A stretch of DNA of 64,000 bases, taken from contig JAFRSU010000076.1 in assembly GCA_017427415.1 (NCBI GenBank), positions 143,867 through 207,866 of the forward strand. The letters are read 5' to 3'. The notes beneath the pieces are model-generated. The model was not told the DNA's origin and made no database searches. It saw only the letters and a list, made by a program, of their open reading frames with translations. The position numbers and the translations under genes are program-made. Positions 51,852 to 61,416 of the stretch are shown in pieces. How positions within the stretch are numbered: the first letter of the stretch is position 1; every line of letters starts with the position of its first letter. Origin of the DNA: Lachnospiraceae bacterium (GTDB lineage: Bacteria > Bacillota > Clostridia > Lachnospirales > Lachnospiraceae).

Positions 51852-52967
51852 ATGGCAGAAATCAGGATCGTTCCGATAAGAAAAATAAAGATAGGATCAA
51901 GAGTCCTTTGTGATATATATAACAAAAACGGAAACATTATGCTCAAAAGAGGGAACATAATGACCGAAGCTATCATGGAGAAGCTTGAGGCGGCCGGCGT
52001 AAACAGGGTGCTTGTGGAAGCCGGGACCGTAGAGCTTACAGATGATGAACATAAAAGAACGGCTTCTAATAATTACGGACTTCCTACTGACAATATTGCA
52101 CAGTACAGCGATGATTTCCTGCTCAAAAGAGAATTTGAACAGGGGAAAAATGCCCTCCTTGATAAGGATATAGACGGGGCACAGGATGTAGCAAAGGGTA
52201 TTGCAGGAAAGATACAGACATCCAACAGCATAAAAAAAGAGCTGGATGAACTTAAGTACGGTACAGAGGGCGTTATCACCCACAGCTTGAACACAGCCGT
52301 GCTTGCAGGTGCCATAGGTATAGAGAACGGCTTTGCCGCAAAGGATATAGAAGAACTCGTTATCGGCGGTATGCTCCATGATATAGGAAAGCTCTATATA
52401 GATCCCGAGATTTTGAACAAAAAGGGCCGTCTCACCGATAAAGAATATGAGATCATGAAGACCCATGCCGAGGAAGGGTATAAAAAACTCTGCGACAATA
52501 AGGGCGTAACCCAGAAGGTACGTTTTATGGCCTTCCAGCATCATGAAAATCATGACGGTTCCGGATATCCCAAGGGACTAAAGGGCGACCAGATACTCTG
52601 GGAAGCAAGGATATTGCATATAGTTGACGTATATGAGGCCATGACCGCGAAGAGATGCTATAAGGACCACCTCCTTCCGGGCGATGTCATGGAGTTCGTC
52701 ATGGGGAAGTATTCCACCATGTTTGATGCAAAAGCCATGGATATGTTTTTAAAGACCATTCCCGCATACAGGAAGGGTGATCTTGTACGCCTTTCGGACG
52801 GAACGAGATGCCAGGTACTTGAAAGCAATCCGATAAACAGTTTAAGACCTTTGGTGGTAGATCTTGGCAGTATGAAGGTTATAGACTTATATTCCGACAG
52901 GGAGTATCTTTCAAAAACCGTTACGGAACTCATCTTGAAGGAGGAAGAAGTAGTTAAAACGCAGTAA
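51852..52967 (+). CDS. HD-GYP domain protein (likely c-di-GMP phosphodiesterase)
   Basis: HD-GYP enzymes hydrolyse c-di-GMP. The 371-residue protein has an N-terminal DUF3391-like domain (about 1-60) and the catalytic domain with HDIGK (about 176-180), the later His residues, and HHENHDGSGYPKGLKGD (about 234-250) containing the GYP motif. No membrane segment or receiver domain is present. It is 14 bases ahead of the first ion-transport gene and probably transcribed with it. Confidence 0.93.
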   Translation: MAEIRIVPIRKIKIGSRVLCDIYNKNGNIMLKRGNIMTEAIMEKLEAAGVNRVLVEAGTVELTDDEHKRTASNNYGLPTDNIAQYSDDFLLKREFEQGKNALLDKDIDGAQDVAKGIAGKIQTSNSIKKELDELKYGTEGVITHSLNTAVLAGAIGIENGFAAKDIEELVIGGMLHDIGKLYIDPEILNKKGRLTDKEYEIMKTHAEEGYKKLCDNKGVTQKVRFMAFQHHENHDGSGYPKGLKGDQILWEARILHIVDVYEAMTAKRCYKDHLLPGDVMEFVMGKYSTMFDAKAMDMFLKTIPAYRKGDLVRLSDGTRCQVLESNPINSLRPLVVDLGSMKVIDLYSDREYLSKTVTELILKEEEVVKTQ

Positions 52968-52981
52968 CTAAAAGAATTCAT

Positions 52982-53293
52982 ATGGATATGATCATCTCTA
53001 TATTGTTTCTTTTTCTTTTAATCTGTGCCATAGCAATGAGCTTTACGAAAAACACGCTCGCAGCCGTGATCATATTCGGTGCGTTCAGTCTGGCCATGTC
53101 CGTCATATGGATAATCATGGAATCGCCCGACTTGGCCATCACCGAAGCAGCGGTAGGAGCGGGAGTTACGGGCATTCTGTTTTATGCAACCTTAAAAAGG
53201 ATCGACCAGATAGACATGAATGCAGCCACAATGACAGGTACGGCTACTAAAAAGCTTAAAGGGAACAGACATGAAAAAGGAAAGAGAAAATAA
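52982..53293 (+). CDS. MbhD-like (DUF4040) membrane subunit
   Basis: A 103-residue protein with three hydrophobic helices and the DUF4040 segment AITEAAVGAGVTGILFYATL (about 57-76), conserved in MbhD and in the C-terminal part of MrpA. It is the first gene of a cation/proton antiporter-like module. The following gene overlaps it by 23 bases. The tail after residue 80 is charged. Confidence 0.85.
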   Translation: MDMIISILFLFLLICAIAMSFTKNTLAAVIIFGAFSLAMSVIWIIMESPDLAITEAAVGAGVTGILFYATLKRIDQIDMNAATMTGTATKKLKGNRHEKGKRK

Positions 53294-54119
53294 TTCGCAA
53301 AACATAATATCCGGTAAAATATCGGGGAAGCTCGGAGCAGTGTACAGAGTAGCGGCACTTGTCCTTGCGGTTCTCCTTTTTTTCATGCTTGCGACAGTCA
53401 TGATAGGCATGCCGAATGTAGGTGATAAAAACAACCCGGACAATAACGAGGTGGCAAAAAGATACATCGAAAACGGACTTTCCGAAACCGGTGCGGTCAA
53501 CATAGTATCCGGAATGATACTTGACTACCGTGCATTTGATACCTTCGGAGAGTCTTGTGTGCTGTTTGCGGCTACTATATGCGTCATGATCATGCTGCGT
53601 ATAGACGGACAGACCAAAGAAGATGATGAAGAAGCACAGAAGGTCACCTTCGGTATCAGGCAGTCGGCATTTTCTAAGATCGACAGCCGCCAATATGAGC
53701 CGGAAAACGACAGCATACTTAAAAAAAGCGCCATACTCATCGTTCCGCTCATACTTATGTTCGGTTTATATGTAATACTTAACGGGCACATATCTCCCGG
53801 CGGCGGATTTTCCGGAGGAGCGATACTTGGCGCCGGCCTTATCCTTTTCTTAAGCGCCTTCGGATTTCAGACGGCGGAAAAGGTATTAAATGCTAAAACA
53901 GTAAAGATCATAACATTCGTAGCATTACTTGTATACTGCCTTGCTAAAAGCTATTCCTTCTTCACGGGAGCCAACCATCTGGAATCGGGCATACCGCTCG
54001 GAACTCCCGGTGCTATACTCAGCAGCGGTCTTATACTTGTGCTCAATATCTGTGTCGGCATGGTCGTAGCCTGCACGATGTACAGCTTTTACGCACTTGT
54101 AAGGCGCGGCAGGATTTAA
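53271..54119 (+). CDS. MbhE-MnhB fusion membrane subunit
   Basis: A 282-residue protein combining two module subunits. Residues about 20-110 match MbhE (the MrpA end), with SGMILDYRAFDTFGESCVLF. Residues about 140-275 match MnhB/MrpB, with LNGHISPGGGFSGGAILGAG (about 168-187) and later helices. In Mbh these are separate genes (mbhE, mbhF). Mrp systems swap cations for protons across the membrane. Confidence 0.85.
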   Translation: MKKERENNSQNIISGKISGKLGAVYRVAALVLAVLLFFMLATVMIGMPNVGDKNNPDNNEVAKRYIENGLSETGAVNIVSGMILDYRAFDTFGESCVLFAATICVMIMLRIDGQTKEDDEEAQKVTFGIRQSAFSKIDSRQYEPENDSILKKSAILIVPLILMFGLYVILNGHISPGGGFSGGAILGAGLILFLSAFGFQTAEKVLNAKTVKIITFVALLVYCLAKSYSFFTGANHLESGIPLGTPGAILSSGLILVLNICVGMVVACTMYSFYALVRRGRI

Positions 54120-54135
54120 CAGAGGTGTATGTAAA

Positions 54136-54507
54136 ATGTGGAATCTGATAGTCAATCATTTAAATGATCTTGTGGCCGTCTCACTGTTTGTCATCGGCTT
54201 TGCGGATCTGCTTTTTCAGAAAAATATGATAAAAAAAGTCATCGGACTTAATATAATGGATTCTGCCATATACCTGCTGCTTGCATCACAAGGGTATATC
54301 AAAGGCAGGGAAGCACCCATTATCACCGACGGGATCACATCGGCCGAGAACTATATAAATCCCATACCTACGGGACTTGTGCTCACAGGTATCGTAGTTT
54401 CGGTAAGTGTTACGGCACTGCTTCTTTCCATGACCATAAGGATGTATAAAAAATATCATTCGCTGGATCTGGATTATTGTCTTATGATGGCGAGAAAAGA
54501 GGGCTGA
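54136..54507 (+). CDS. MnhC/MrpC-like (NuoK-type) membrane subunit
   Basis: A 123-residue, three-helix protein of the NuoK/MnhC family: a first helix LVAVSLFVIGFADLLF, then KKVIGLNIMDSAIYLLL and a third helix GLVLTGIVVSVSVTALLLSM with the conserved acidic and Gly/Val pattern. It follows the MnhB part as in Mrp and Mbh operons. Confidence 0.87.
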   Translation: MWNLIVNHLNDLVAVSLFVIGFADLLFQKNMIKKVIGLNIMDSAIYLLLASQGYIKGREAPIITDGITSAENYINPIPTGLVLTGIVVSVSVTALLLSMTIRMYKKYHSLDLDYCLMMARKEG

Positions 54508-54512
54508 CATTA

Positions 54513-56021
54513 ATGGACTTCATAAAGAATTTTCCGTTTTTCTCCATAATGCTCTGCATGTTCTGCGCCATAGTAAATTCGGTGCTGGGCAGACGTGCAT
54601 CCAAGTACATGACTAGGATTGTTTTAGGTCTTGTAATGTGCCTCTCCGTAGCAATCCTCTTTTTCACGATAAAAAGAGGGGAGGCCTATGTATATTACAT
54701 GGGACATTTTCCGGCACCCTGGGGAAATGAGATACGTTTCGGGTGTCTGGAATCCCTGTTTTCACTGTTTGTGAGCATGATAGCGTTTTTGTCGACGGTA
54801 GCAGGGACAAAAGCAGTGGAAGATGACGTGGAGGATAAAAAAGAGAATCTGTTCTATATACTGGTATGCCTTATGACAAGCTCACTGCTTGCCATGAGCT
54901 ATACCAACGATCTTTTCACGGGTTATGTATTCATAGAGATAAATACCATCGCGGGCTGCGGCCTTATCATGATAAGACAGATAGGAAAAACCACGGTTAC
55001 GGCTATAAGATACATGGTGATAAGTATTTTGGGCTCAGGCCTTTTCTTAATGGGCGTGACACTTCTTTATACGCTTACCGGACACCTGCTCATGTCCAAT
55101 ATAAAGGAATCCGTGGCAGAACTTTGTGCAAGCGGAGAGTATAGAGTCCAGCTCACCATCGTCATAGGTCTGATGTTAGTCGGACTTGCGATCAAATCAG
55201 GTCTGTTCCCGTTCCATCTCTGGATACCCGATGCATACGGGCAGTCCAATGTGGTGTCGAGCTCGCTTCTCTCAAGTATCGTATCGAAGGGCTATATTTT
55301 CCTGCTCATTAAGATATTTGTACGTACCATAGGCTTTGATGTCATAAAAACGACCGGAGTCCTTTATATATGCTTTACACTGGGCATCATAGCCATGATA
55401 CTCGGGTCGGTGATGGCACTTCATGAAAAGAGCTTCAGAAGAATGATAGCTTATTCTTCGATAGCACAGATCGGGTACATATATATGGGCATAGGACTAG
55501 GTACGGCAGCCGGAGTAGCTGCGGCCATATTCCATATATTTGCGCACGGAGCCACCAAGTCCCTTCTCTTTATATCCTCGTCCGAGTTTACGGAAGGTTC
55601 TCATACGAAGAGCATAGACGACTTAAAAGGGCTTGGTCATAAATATAAGTTTTCGGCATTCTGCTACAGCGTCGGAGCCTTTTCCATAGTCGGCTTCCCG
55701 CTTCTGGCGGGTTTTGTATCGAAGCTTCTTTTAGGAGGAGCCGCCATAGGGCACGGGCCCATGCAGTGGATAGCACTTTTAGCCCTTGCCGTAAGTACGA
55801 TACTTAATACTATATATTTCTTAAAAACCGTTATATACCTCTACATCCCGTACGATGAGGAACACACGGGAAAGAGTGATGATATGGTACCGACATACCG
55901 TATGAACAGTGAAGAGTATGTATTCGGAGTCATAATGCTGGTAGCCGTAAACCTTATACTGGGACTGGCATCCGGATCCGTCATAGATGTGATAAATAAC
56001 GGACTTGAAATCTTTTCATAA
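54513..56021 (+). CDS. MnhD/NuoN-type antiporter subunit 1
   Basis: A 502-residue, about 14-helix proton-conducting transporter subunit. Key channel residues are visible: Glu in VFIEINTIAGCG (about 130) and Lys in AIKSGLFPFHLWIPDAYGQ (about 223-241). The ATG at 54513 is chosen over an in-frame ATG at 54477 inside the previous gene. It corresponds to MrpD/MbhH by position. Confidence 0.88.
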   Translation: MDFIKNFPFFSIMLCMFCAIVNSVLGRRASKYMTRIVLGLVMCLSVAILFFTIKRGEAYVYYMGHFPAPWGNEIRFGCLESLFSLFVSMIAFLSTVAGTKAVEDDVEDKKENLFYILVCLMTSSLLAMSYTNDLFTGYVFIEINTIAGCGLIMIRQIGKTTVTAIRYMVISILGSGLFLMGVTLLYTLTGHLLMSNIKESVAELCASGEYRVQLTIVIGLMLVGLAIKSGLFPFHLWIPDAYGQSNVVSSSLLSSIVSKGYIFLLIKIFVRTIGFDVIKTTGVLYICFTLGIIAMILGSVMALHEKSFRRMIAYSSIAQIGYIYMGIGLGTAAGVAAAIFHIFAHGATKSLLFISSSEFTEGSHTKSIDDLKGLGHKYKFSAFCYSVGAFSIVGFPLLAGFVSKLLLGGAAIGHGPMQWIALLALAVSTILNTIYFLKTVIYLYIPYDEEHTGKSDDMVPTYRMNSEEYVFGVIMLVAVNLILGLASGSVIDVINNGLEIFS

Positions 56022-56039
56022 CCTTTAGGGAGGCTTTTT

Positions 56040-57503
56040 ATGCTGATACTTTTACTGCCTGTGATCATTCCCGTACTGTTCGGGATCATGCTGTTCGTAT
56101 TTAAGGGCTTTGACGACAGGAAAAAGAGAAATGTGTATACAGGTGCGGCACTTCTCGTATCCGCTGCAGTAACGCTGATCATAGTATTCTGTACGGAAGG
56201 GACGCTCACATTGTGGAAGATAACAGAAAGTGCTTCCATAACCTTAAAATGTGACGGGCTTACAAAGTTCTTTGCCGTACTTATGTGCCTTATGTGGAAC
56301 ATAGTGGGATTTTACGCATTTGATTACATGAAACATGAGGAAAACGAAAAGAGATTCTTTGCGTTTTATCTTATAGTTATGGGCGTGCTTTCAGGCATCT
56401 ACATGTCGGCAAACCTTATAACATTATATCTTTTCTATGAGCTTATGACACTTACATCGCTTCCTCTGGTACTTCATTCGCTTACCCCGGAAGCCATAAG
56501 CGCAGGTAAAAAGTATCTTTTTTACTCCGTCGGAGGAGCATTCCTTTCACTTATATCGATATTCTACATATATACCAAATGCAACGTATCCGATTTCGTT
56601 GCCGGGGGCTTTCTGGGAGAGGTTCCCGCAGGGGATAAGAATATGCTTCTGGTATTCATATTTTTAGCCATAGTCGGATTCGGATGCAAAGCCGGTCTTT
56701 TCCCTTTACAGGACTGGCTGCCCACGGCACATCCCGTAGCTCCGTCGCCTGCATCTGCAGTCCTTTCGGGTGTTATCACCAAATCAGGCGTATTCGTTAT
56801 CATAAGACTTATATTCTTCAGTATCGGCGCTGATTTTATCAGGGGAACATGGGTTCAGTACGCGTGGATGGGGCTTGCACTCCTCACTGTATTCTTGGGA
56901 TCCATGATGGCATATAACGAGAAGGTGATGAAGAAGAGATTCGCTTACTCGACAGTCAGCCAGGTATCCTATGTATTATTCGGACTCTCACTCCTTTCAG
57001 CCACAGGCATGAAGGGTGCTCTTTTACATGTTATATTCCATTCGGTGATAAAAGACGGTCTGTTCTTAGTAGCAGGTGCGATCATAGTATATACCGGCAT
57101 CAAAAATGTGGACGCACTTAAAGGTATAGCAAAAAGGATGCCCACGGTCATCTGGTGCTTTACCTTTTTTGCACTCGCACTGGTAGGTATACCGCCCGCA
57201 AGCGGATTTGTGAGTAAATGGTTCTTATGCCTTGGTGCACTGGAGGGTGAGATAGGAGTATTCAGATTCTTAGGACCTGCCGTTCTTCTTATCAGTGCAC
57301 TCCTTACCGCCGGATATCTGCTTCCTATCACCATAGGCGGATTCTTCCCGGGCAATGATTTTGACTACGGAAAATGCGAAAAATGCAAGGTATCGCCTCT
57401 GATGACCGTACCGCTTATAATACTTGCCGTAGCAGCCGTCGGATTCGGACTGTTCCCTGACTTTATCACGGAAGCTATCGATAGTATTGCGGCAGGCTTA
57501 TAA
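56040..57503 (+). CDS. MnhD/NuoN-type antiporter subunit 2
   Basis: A second proton-conducting subunit of 487 residues. The family pattern is strong: YELMTLTSLPLVLHS (Glu about 130) and FGCKAGLFPLQDWLPTAHPV with PSPASAVLSG (about 218-247). It begins 18 bases after subunit 1 with AGGGAGG. Four subunits of this type in one operon are more than in Mrp (two) or Mbh (one). Confidence 0.88.
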   Translation: MLILLLPVIIPVLFGIMLFVFKGFDDRKKRNVYTGAALLVSAAVTLIIVFCTEGTLTLWKITESASITLKCDGLTKFFAVLMCLMWNIVGFYAFDYMKHEENEKRFFAFYLIVMGVLSGIYMSANLITLYLFYELMTLTSLPLVLHSLTPEAISAGKKYLFYSVGGAFLSLISIFYIYTKCNVSDFVAGGFLGEVPAGDKNMLLVFIFLAIVGFGCKAGLFPLQDWLPTAHPVAPSPASAVLSGVITKSGVFVIIRLIFFSIGADFIRGTWVQYAWMGLALLTVFLGSMMAYNEKVMKKRFAYSTVSQVSYVLFGLSLLSATGMKGALLHVIFHSVIKDGLFLVAGAIIVYTGIKNVDALKGIAKRMPTVIWCFTFFALALVGIPPASGFVSKWFLCLGALEGEIGVFRFLGPAVLLISALLTAGYLLPITIGGFFPGNDFDYGKCEKCKVSPLMTVPLIILAVAAVGFGLFPDFITEAIDSIAAGL

Positions 57504-57540
57504 GATCAGAGGTGTAAGATTTTTAACATAGGAGACACAA

Positions 57541-59010
57541 GTGAACACAGATATCCTGATCCTCCTTCCCATATTCCTGCCTATTCTGGCAGGACTCCTT
57601 ATGCTGGCATTCCCGGCAAAGGATGACAGGGTAAGGAATACGGTAAACATGATATTTGTCCTGATAAATACGGCTTTTGCTTTTATCGCCATGACGGTAC
57701 TTAAGGGTGAGAGTATTTCCATTATCAGGATATATATGAACTATGGTTTCGAATTTAGGACAGACAGGGCAGCCTGCATATTCGGAACGATAGTCGCTTT
57801 ACTGTGGCCTTTTGCGAGCCTGTATGCTTACGGATATATGAAAGGACATGAGAGAAGAAATTCGTTCTTTGCGTTCTTTACCATGACATACGGTGTGGTA
57901 ATGGGTATAGCGTTTGCATCCAATCTTCTTACAATGTATGTATTTTACGAGATGCTGACACTTGTCACATTCCCGCTGGTGCTTCATCCCATGACCAAAA
58001 AGGCCGTAAAAGCGGCAAGGACATATCTTGCATACTCACTTGGAGGAGCAGCCTTCGGACTTATAGGCCTTATATTTATGATGTACCTGGGCAGTACGGA
58101 GTTTATACTCGGAGGAAGCATTCCTGAAGAAAGCGCAGCTTCGGCGTTCCTGCTCCCTGCCTTTGTGCTTGCATTTTGCGGTTTCAGCGTCAAAGCAGCG
58201 ATGGCACCTTTTTCCGGCTGGCTTATAAAAGCAGCAGTAGCCCCTACACCCGTAACGGCACTTCTTCATGCGGTAGCGGTCGTAAATGCCGGTGCGTTTG
58301 CCTGCATAAGACTTATTTATTATGTATACGGGACAGAGATACTGCATGGTACCTGGGCACAGTATCTTGTACTTCTCATGACTGCGGTGACCATAGTGTA
58401 CGGTTCGTCGTTTGCTGTTAAGGAGACACATTTTAAGAGAAGGCTTGCATATTCCACCATAAGCAATCTTTCATATATATTGTTTGCTGCTACCCTCATG
58501 ACACCGATGGGGCTTACTGCGGCATTCGCACATATGCTCATGCATTCGCTGACCAAGATATGTTCATTCTTCTGCTGCGGCATAGTCATGGAGCAGACAG
58601 GAAAGGAATATATTGAAGAGCTCTCGGGACTCGGCAGGGTTATGAGAAAGACATTCGTATGCTTTACTATATCATCACTTTCGCTTATCGGCATACCCCT
58701 GTTCTGCGGGTTCTACAGCAAATGGAGGATAGGACTTGCCGCCATAGATGAGGGAAGTCCGTTTGCTATAACGGGTCTTGTGGCAGTTCTGTTCTCGGCA
58801 CTGCTTACAGCCATATATATGCTCGGTATCGTGATTAAGGCATATTTCCCGGCCAAGGCAGGGGATAATTTAAAAGATGATAAAGATACAAAGCAGGATG
58901 TGATAAAGGAACATGACTTAAAAATGCTCGTTCCTGTTATCTGTTTTGCAGCCGGCATACTGATACTCGGTATATTCTGGCAGCCGGTATTTGAATTTAT
59001 TTCATTCTGA
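57541..59010 (+). CDS. MnhD/NuoN-type antiporter subunit 3
   Basis: A third 489-residue subunit. It keeps YEMLTLVTFPLVLHP (Glu about 139) and the Lys of FSVKAAMAPFSGWLIKAAVA with PTPVTALLHAV (about 218-248). A charged hydrophilic loop (about 440-462, Lys/Asp-rich) precedes the last helix. The start is GTG at 57541 after AGGAGAC. Confidence 0.87.
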   Translation: MNTDILILLPIFLPILAGLLMLAFPAKDDRVRNTVNMIFVLINTAFAFIAMTVLKGESISIIRIYMNYGFEFRTDRAACIFGTIVALLWPFASLYAYGYMKGHERRNSFFAFFTMTYGVVMGIAFASNLLTMYVFYEMLTLVTFPLVLHPMTKKAVKAARTYLAYSLGGAAFGLIGLIFMMYLGSTEFILGGSIPEESAASAFLLPAFVLAFCGFSVKAAMAPFSGWLIKAAVAPTPVTALLHAVAVVNAGAFACIRLIYYVYGTEILHGTWAQYLVLLMTAVTIVYGSSFAVKETHFKRRLAYSTISNLSYILFAATLMTPMGLTAAFAHMLMHSLTKICSFFCCGIVMEQTGKEYIEELSGLGRVMRKTFVCFTISSLSLIGIPLFCGFYSKWRIGLAAIDEGSPFAITGLVAVLFSALLTAIYMLGIVIKAYFPAKAGDNLKDDKDTKQDVIKEHDLKMLVPVICFAAGILILGIFWQPVFEFISF

Positions 59011-59054
59011 ATTACGATCGGTTAAAGAAACTATCAGACTTTGCGAGGTAAGAG

Positions 59055-61298
59055 ATGGAAGGAAACACCCTTTTGATCAGTTTAATATTGTGGCCGTTTG
59101 CATCGGCAGTTATCTGTTACCTTGCGGGGTGGCGGAGGATCCCATATGGCTGTCCGGGAAGTACGGAGAGTGAGAGCGAAGCAAAAGCCAGAAAAGAATT
59201 CAGGAACATACTGGTGATCGGCTCGGTATTTCTTGAGATCGTTCTATATGTACTTGCAATACTTTCGCTGGGGAAAAACGGCAATACGCTGCATGTAGAT
59301 AAGATATGCGGTCTGGGTATCAATCTGTACTTCGGAGGATTCAGGACCGTGTACGCGGGCGTGGCGCTCCTTATGTGGTCCATGACTGCGCTTTTCTCAA
59401 GAGAGTACTTTGCACATTACAGGAACAGGAACCGTTATTATTTCTTCTTCCTGCTTACCTTAGGCGCTACACTCGGCGTATTTATGTCGGGAGATCTGTA
59501 TACGGCATTTATATTCTTTGAGATCATGTCATTTACATCATATACCTGGGTAGCTCATGATGAAAAGCCGGGGGCTATGAAGGCTGCGGGCACTTACCTT
59601 GCGGTAGCTGTCATAGGCGGACTTGTCATGCTGATGGGTATAATGATGCTTTACCATAAGCTTGGGACATTGATGATAAGTGAGCTGCGTGAGGCGGCAG
59701 CGGCATGCTGGTTAAAAGCAAAAGGCTCTGACAGGACTTTTATTTTTGTATCAGGCATATGTATCCTGTTCGGATTCGGAGCCAAAGCGGGTATGTTCCC
59801 GCTCCACATTTGGCTTCCAAAAGCACATCCTGTAGCCCCTGCGCCCGCATCGGCACTTCTTTCGGGTATCCTTACCAAATCAGGCGTATACGGAGTGCTT
59901 ATCCTTTGCTTTGAGATATTCAGCGGTAATGAAAGCTGGGGAGTACTCATGCTTGTGCTCGGAGTCATTACCATGTTTACCGGAGCCGTACTTGCGGTAT
60001 TCTCCGTTGATCTTAAAAGGACACTTGCATGTTCTTCCATGTCACAGATAGGTTTTATACTGACAGGATGTGCCATATCGGTACTGCTGTCGGAGACATA
60101 TTATACGACCACGGACCCCAGTGCCTCCGATGCCATTGCGATTTATCTTGAATTCCTTACGGAAGAGACAGCCTTATCCGCTGCAGGTACCGTACTGTAT
60201 ATGGTAAACCACTCATTGTTCAAACTTGTACTATTCATGTGTGCCGGAGCCATATATATGAAGCTGCATAAGCTTGACCTAAATGAGATAAGAGGCTTCG
60301 GCCGGGGCAACAAACTCCTTATGATACTGTTCGGAGTGGGAGCTCTCGGTATCATGGGTGTGCCGCTGTTCTCCGGATATATCAGCAAAACTCTGATACA
60401 CGAAGGTATAGTGGAGTATGCACATGAGCTTACAGGTGCTGCACATACTGCTGTAAAAGTTGTAGAGTATCTGTTCTTACTCAGCGGCGGTATGACGGTA
60501 GGGTATATGATCAAGCTCTTTGTAGCAATCTTTATAGAGAAACCGGTTCAAAAGACAGAAGCTCATTTGGCAAAAGGAACTAATACATCCAAAGAAAAAC
60601 AGACAGAAAAAAATACACATGAGGAACATGAGGATCATGCGGAATCCGGAAAGTGGAAGATAAGCCCGCTATCGGCCATAGCACTTATCATACCTGCATG
60701 CATCATAGTTGTATGCGGTATTATACCTTCGATATACATCGATAATTTAAGCGTGTATATGAGTGATATTACCCATGCACCGGAGATTGAGCATATCAGC
60801 ATATTCTCCATAGAGAACCTTAAAGGCTTTGCCATATCACTTACCATAGGACTTCTGGTATATCTCTTTATCAGAAAGGTACTTATGAAGGAGGAGAACG
60901 GAAGAAAGGTATATGTAAACAGATGGCCTGCTAAGCTTGATCTTGAGGAACTTATCTACAGACCGCTGCTCCTTAAAGCACTTCCGGGACTCTTTATAGG
61001 TATATTTAAGGGACTTATAAGATTTACTGAGATCATCTGGAACGGACTAGTCAAATTTGGGAAGGGCGTAGGTTTTGTAACCTCGGCATTCGCAGAATCC
61101 GTCATATATTCTGTAAGAAAGATATTCTTTAAAAATCTGCAGGAAAATAAAAAAAGCCCTCTCATGGAGAAGCTCTATGCAAGGTTTGATGCCGGCGACA
61201 GGGTATTAAGGATAGTCGAAGCCACGATATCCTACAGTATCATATGGCTGATGCTCGGACTTATCGGAACCATCCTGTTCCTGCTGTTTTATAAGTAA
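59055..61298 (+). CDS. MnhA/NuoL-like long antiporter subunit 4
   Basis: The largest module protein, 747 residues. The first 500 residues have the antiporter-subunit fold, with FFEIMSFTSYTWVAHDE (Glu about 157) and FGAKAGMFPLHIWLPKAHPV plus PAPASALLSG (about 237-267). A charged His/Glu-rich cytoplasmic loop (about 497-535) leads into a C-terminal extension with further helices (about 540-740), as in MbhI or NuoL-type tails. It ends the operon. Confidence 0.86.
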   Translation: MEGNTLLISLILWPFASAVICYLAGWRRIPYGCPGSTESESEAKARKEFRNILVIGSVFLEIVLYVLAILSLGKNGNTLHVDKICGLGINLYFGGFRTVYAGVALLMWSMTALFSREYFAHYRNRNRYYFFFLLTLGATLGVFMSGDLYTAFIFFEIMSFTSYTWVAHDEKPGAMKAAGTYLAVAVIGGLVMLMGIMMLYHKLGTLMISELREAAAACWLKAKGSDRTFIFVSGICILFGFGAKAGMFPLHIWLPKAHPVAPAPASALLSGILTKSGVYGVLILCFEIFSGNESWGVLMLVLGVITMFTGAVLAVFSVDLKRTLACSSMSQIGFILTGCAISVLLSETYYTTTDPSASDAIAIYLEFLTEETALSAAGTVLYMVNHSLFKLVLFMCAGAIYMKLHKLDLNEIRGFGRGNKLLMILFGVGALGIMGVPLFSGYISKTLIHEGIVEYAHELTGAAHTAVKVVEYLFLLSGGMTVGYMIKLFVAIFIEKPVQKTEAHLAKGTNTSKEKQTEKNTHEEHEDHAESGKWKISPLSAIALIIPACIIVVCGIIPSIYIDNLSVYMSDITHAPEIEHISIFSIENLKGFAISLTIGLLVYLFIRKVLMKEENGRKVYVNRWPAKLDLEELIYRPLLLKALPGLFIGIFKGLIRFTEIIWNGLVKFGKGVGFVTSAFAESVIYSVRKIFFKNLQENKKSPLMEKLYARFDAGDRVLRIVEATISYSIIWLMLGLIGTILFLLFYK

Positions 61299-61320
61299 AT
61301 AAAACTTTGCCATTAAGATA

Positions 61321-61376
61321 GTATGATTATCATTCTGAGATAATTGATGTCATTCTGAGTGCAGCGAAGAATCTAA
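61321..61376. repeat. Remnant of a dispersed CATTCTGAG/GCGAAGAATCT repeat
   Basis: Two partial copies of CATTCTGAG (about 61331 and 61353) and GCAGCGAAGAATCT (about 61361-61374). This motif is common as short dispersed repeats in many bacterial genomes, known from general knowledge. It lies between the convergent ion-transport operon and cheX. Confidence 0.6.
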
Positions 61377-61416
61377 AAAAGAGTCAATCAGCTAAGTCCT
61401 GATCGACTCTTTAATT
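61374..61416. terminator. Bidirectional terminator between the ion module and cheX
   Basis: AAAGAGTCAATCAG (about 61380-61393) pairs with CTGATCGACTCTTT (about 61399-61412) with one mismatch, with a T tract on the - strand and TTTAATT on the + strand. It ends cheX and probably the ion-transport operon. Confidence 0.75.
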
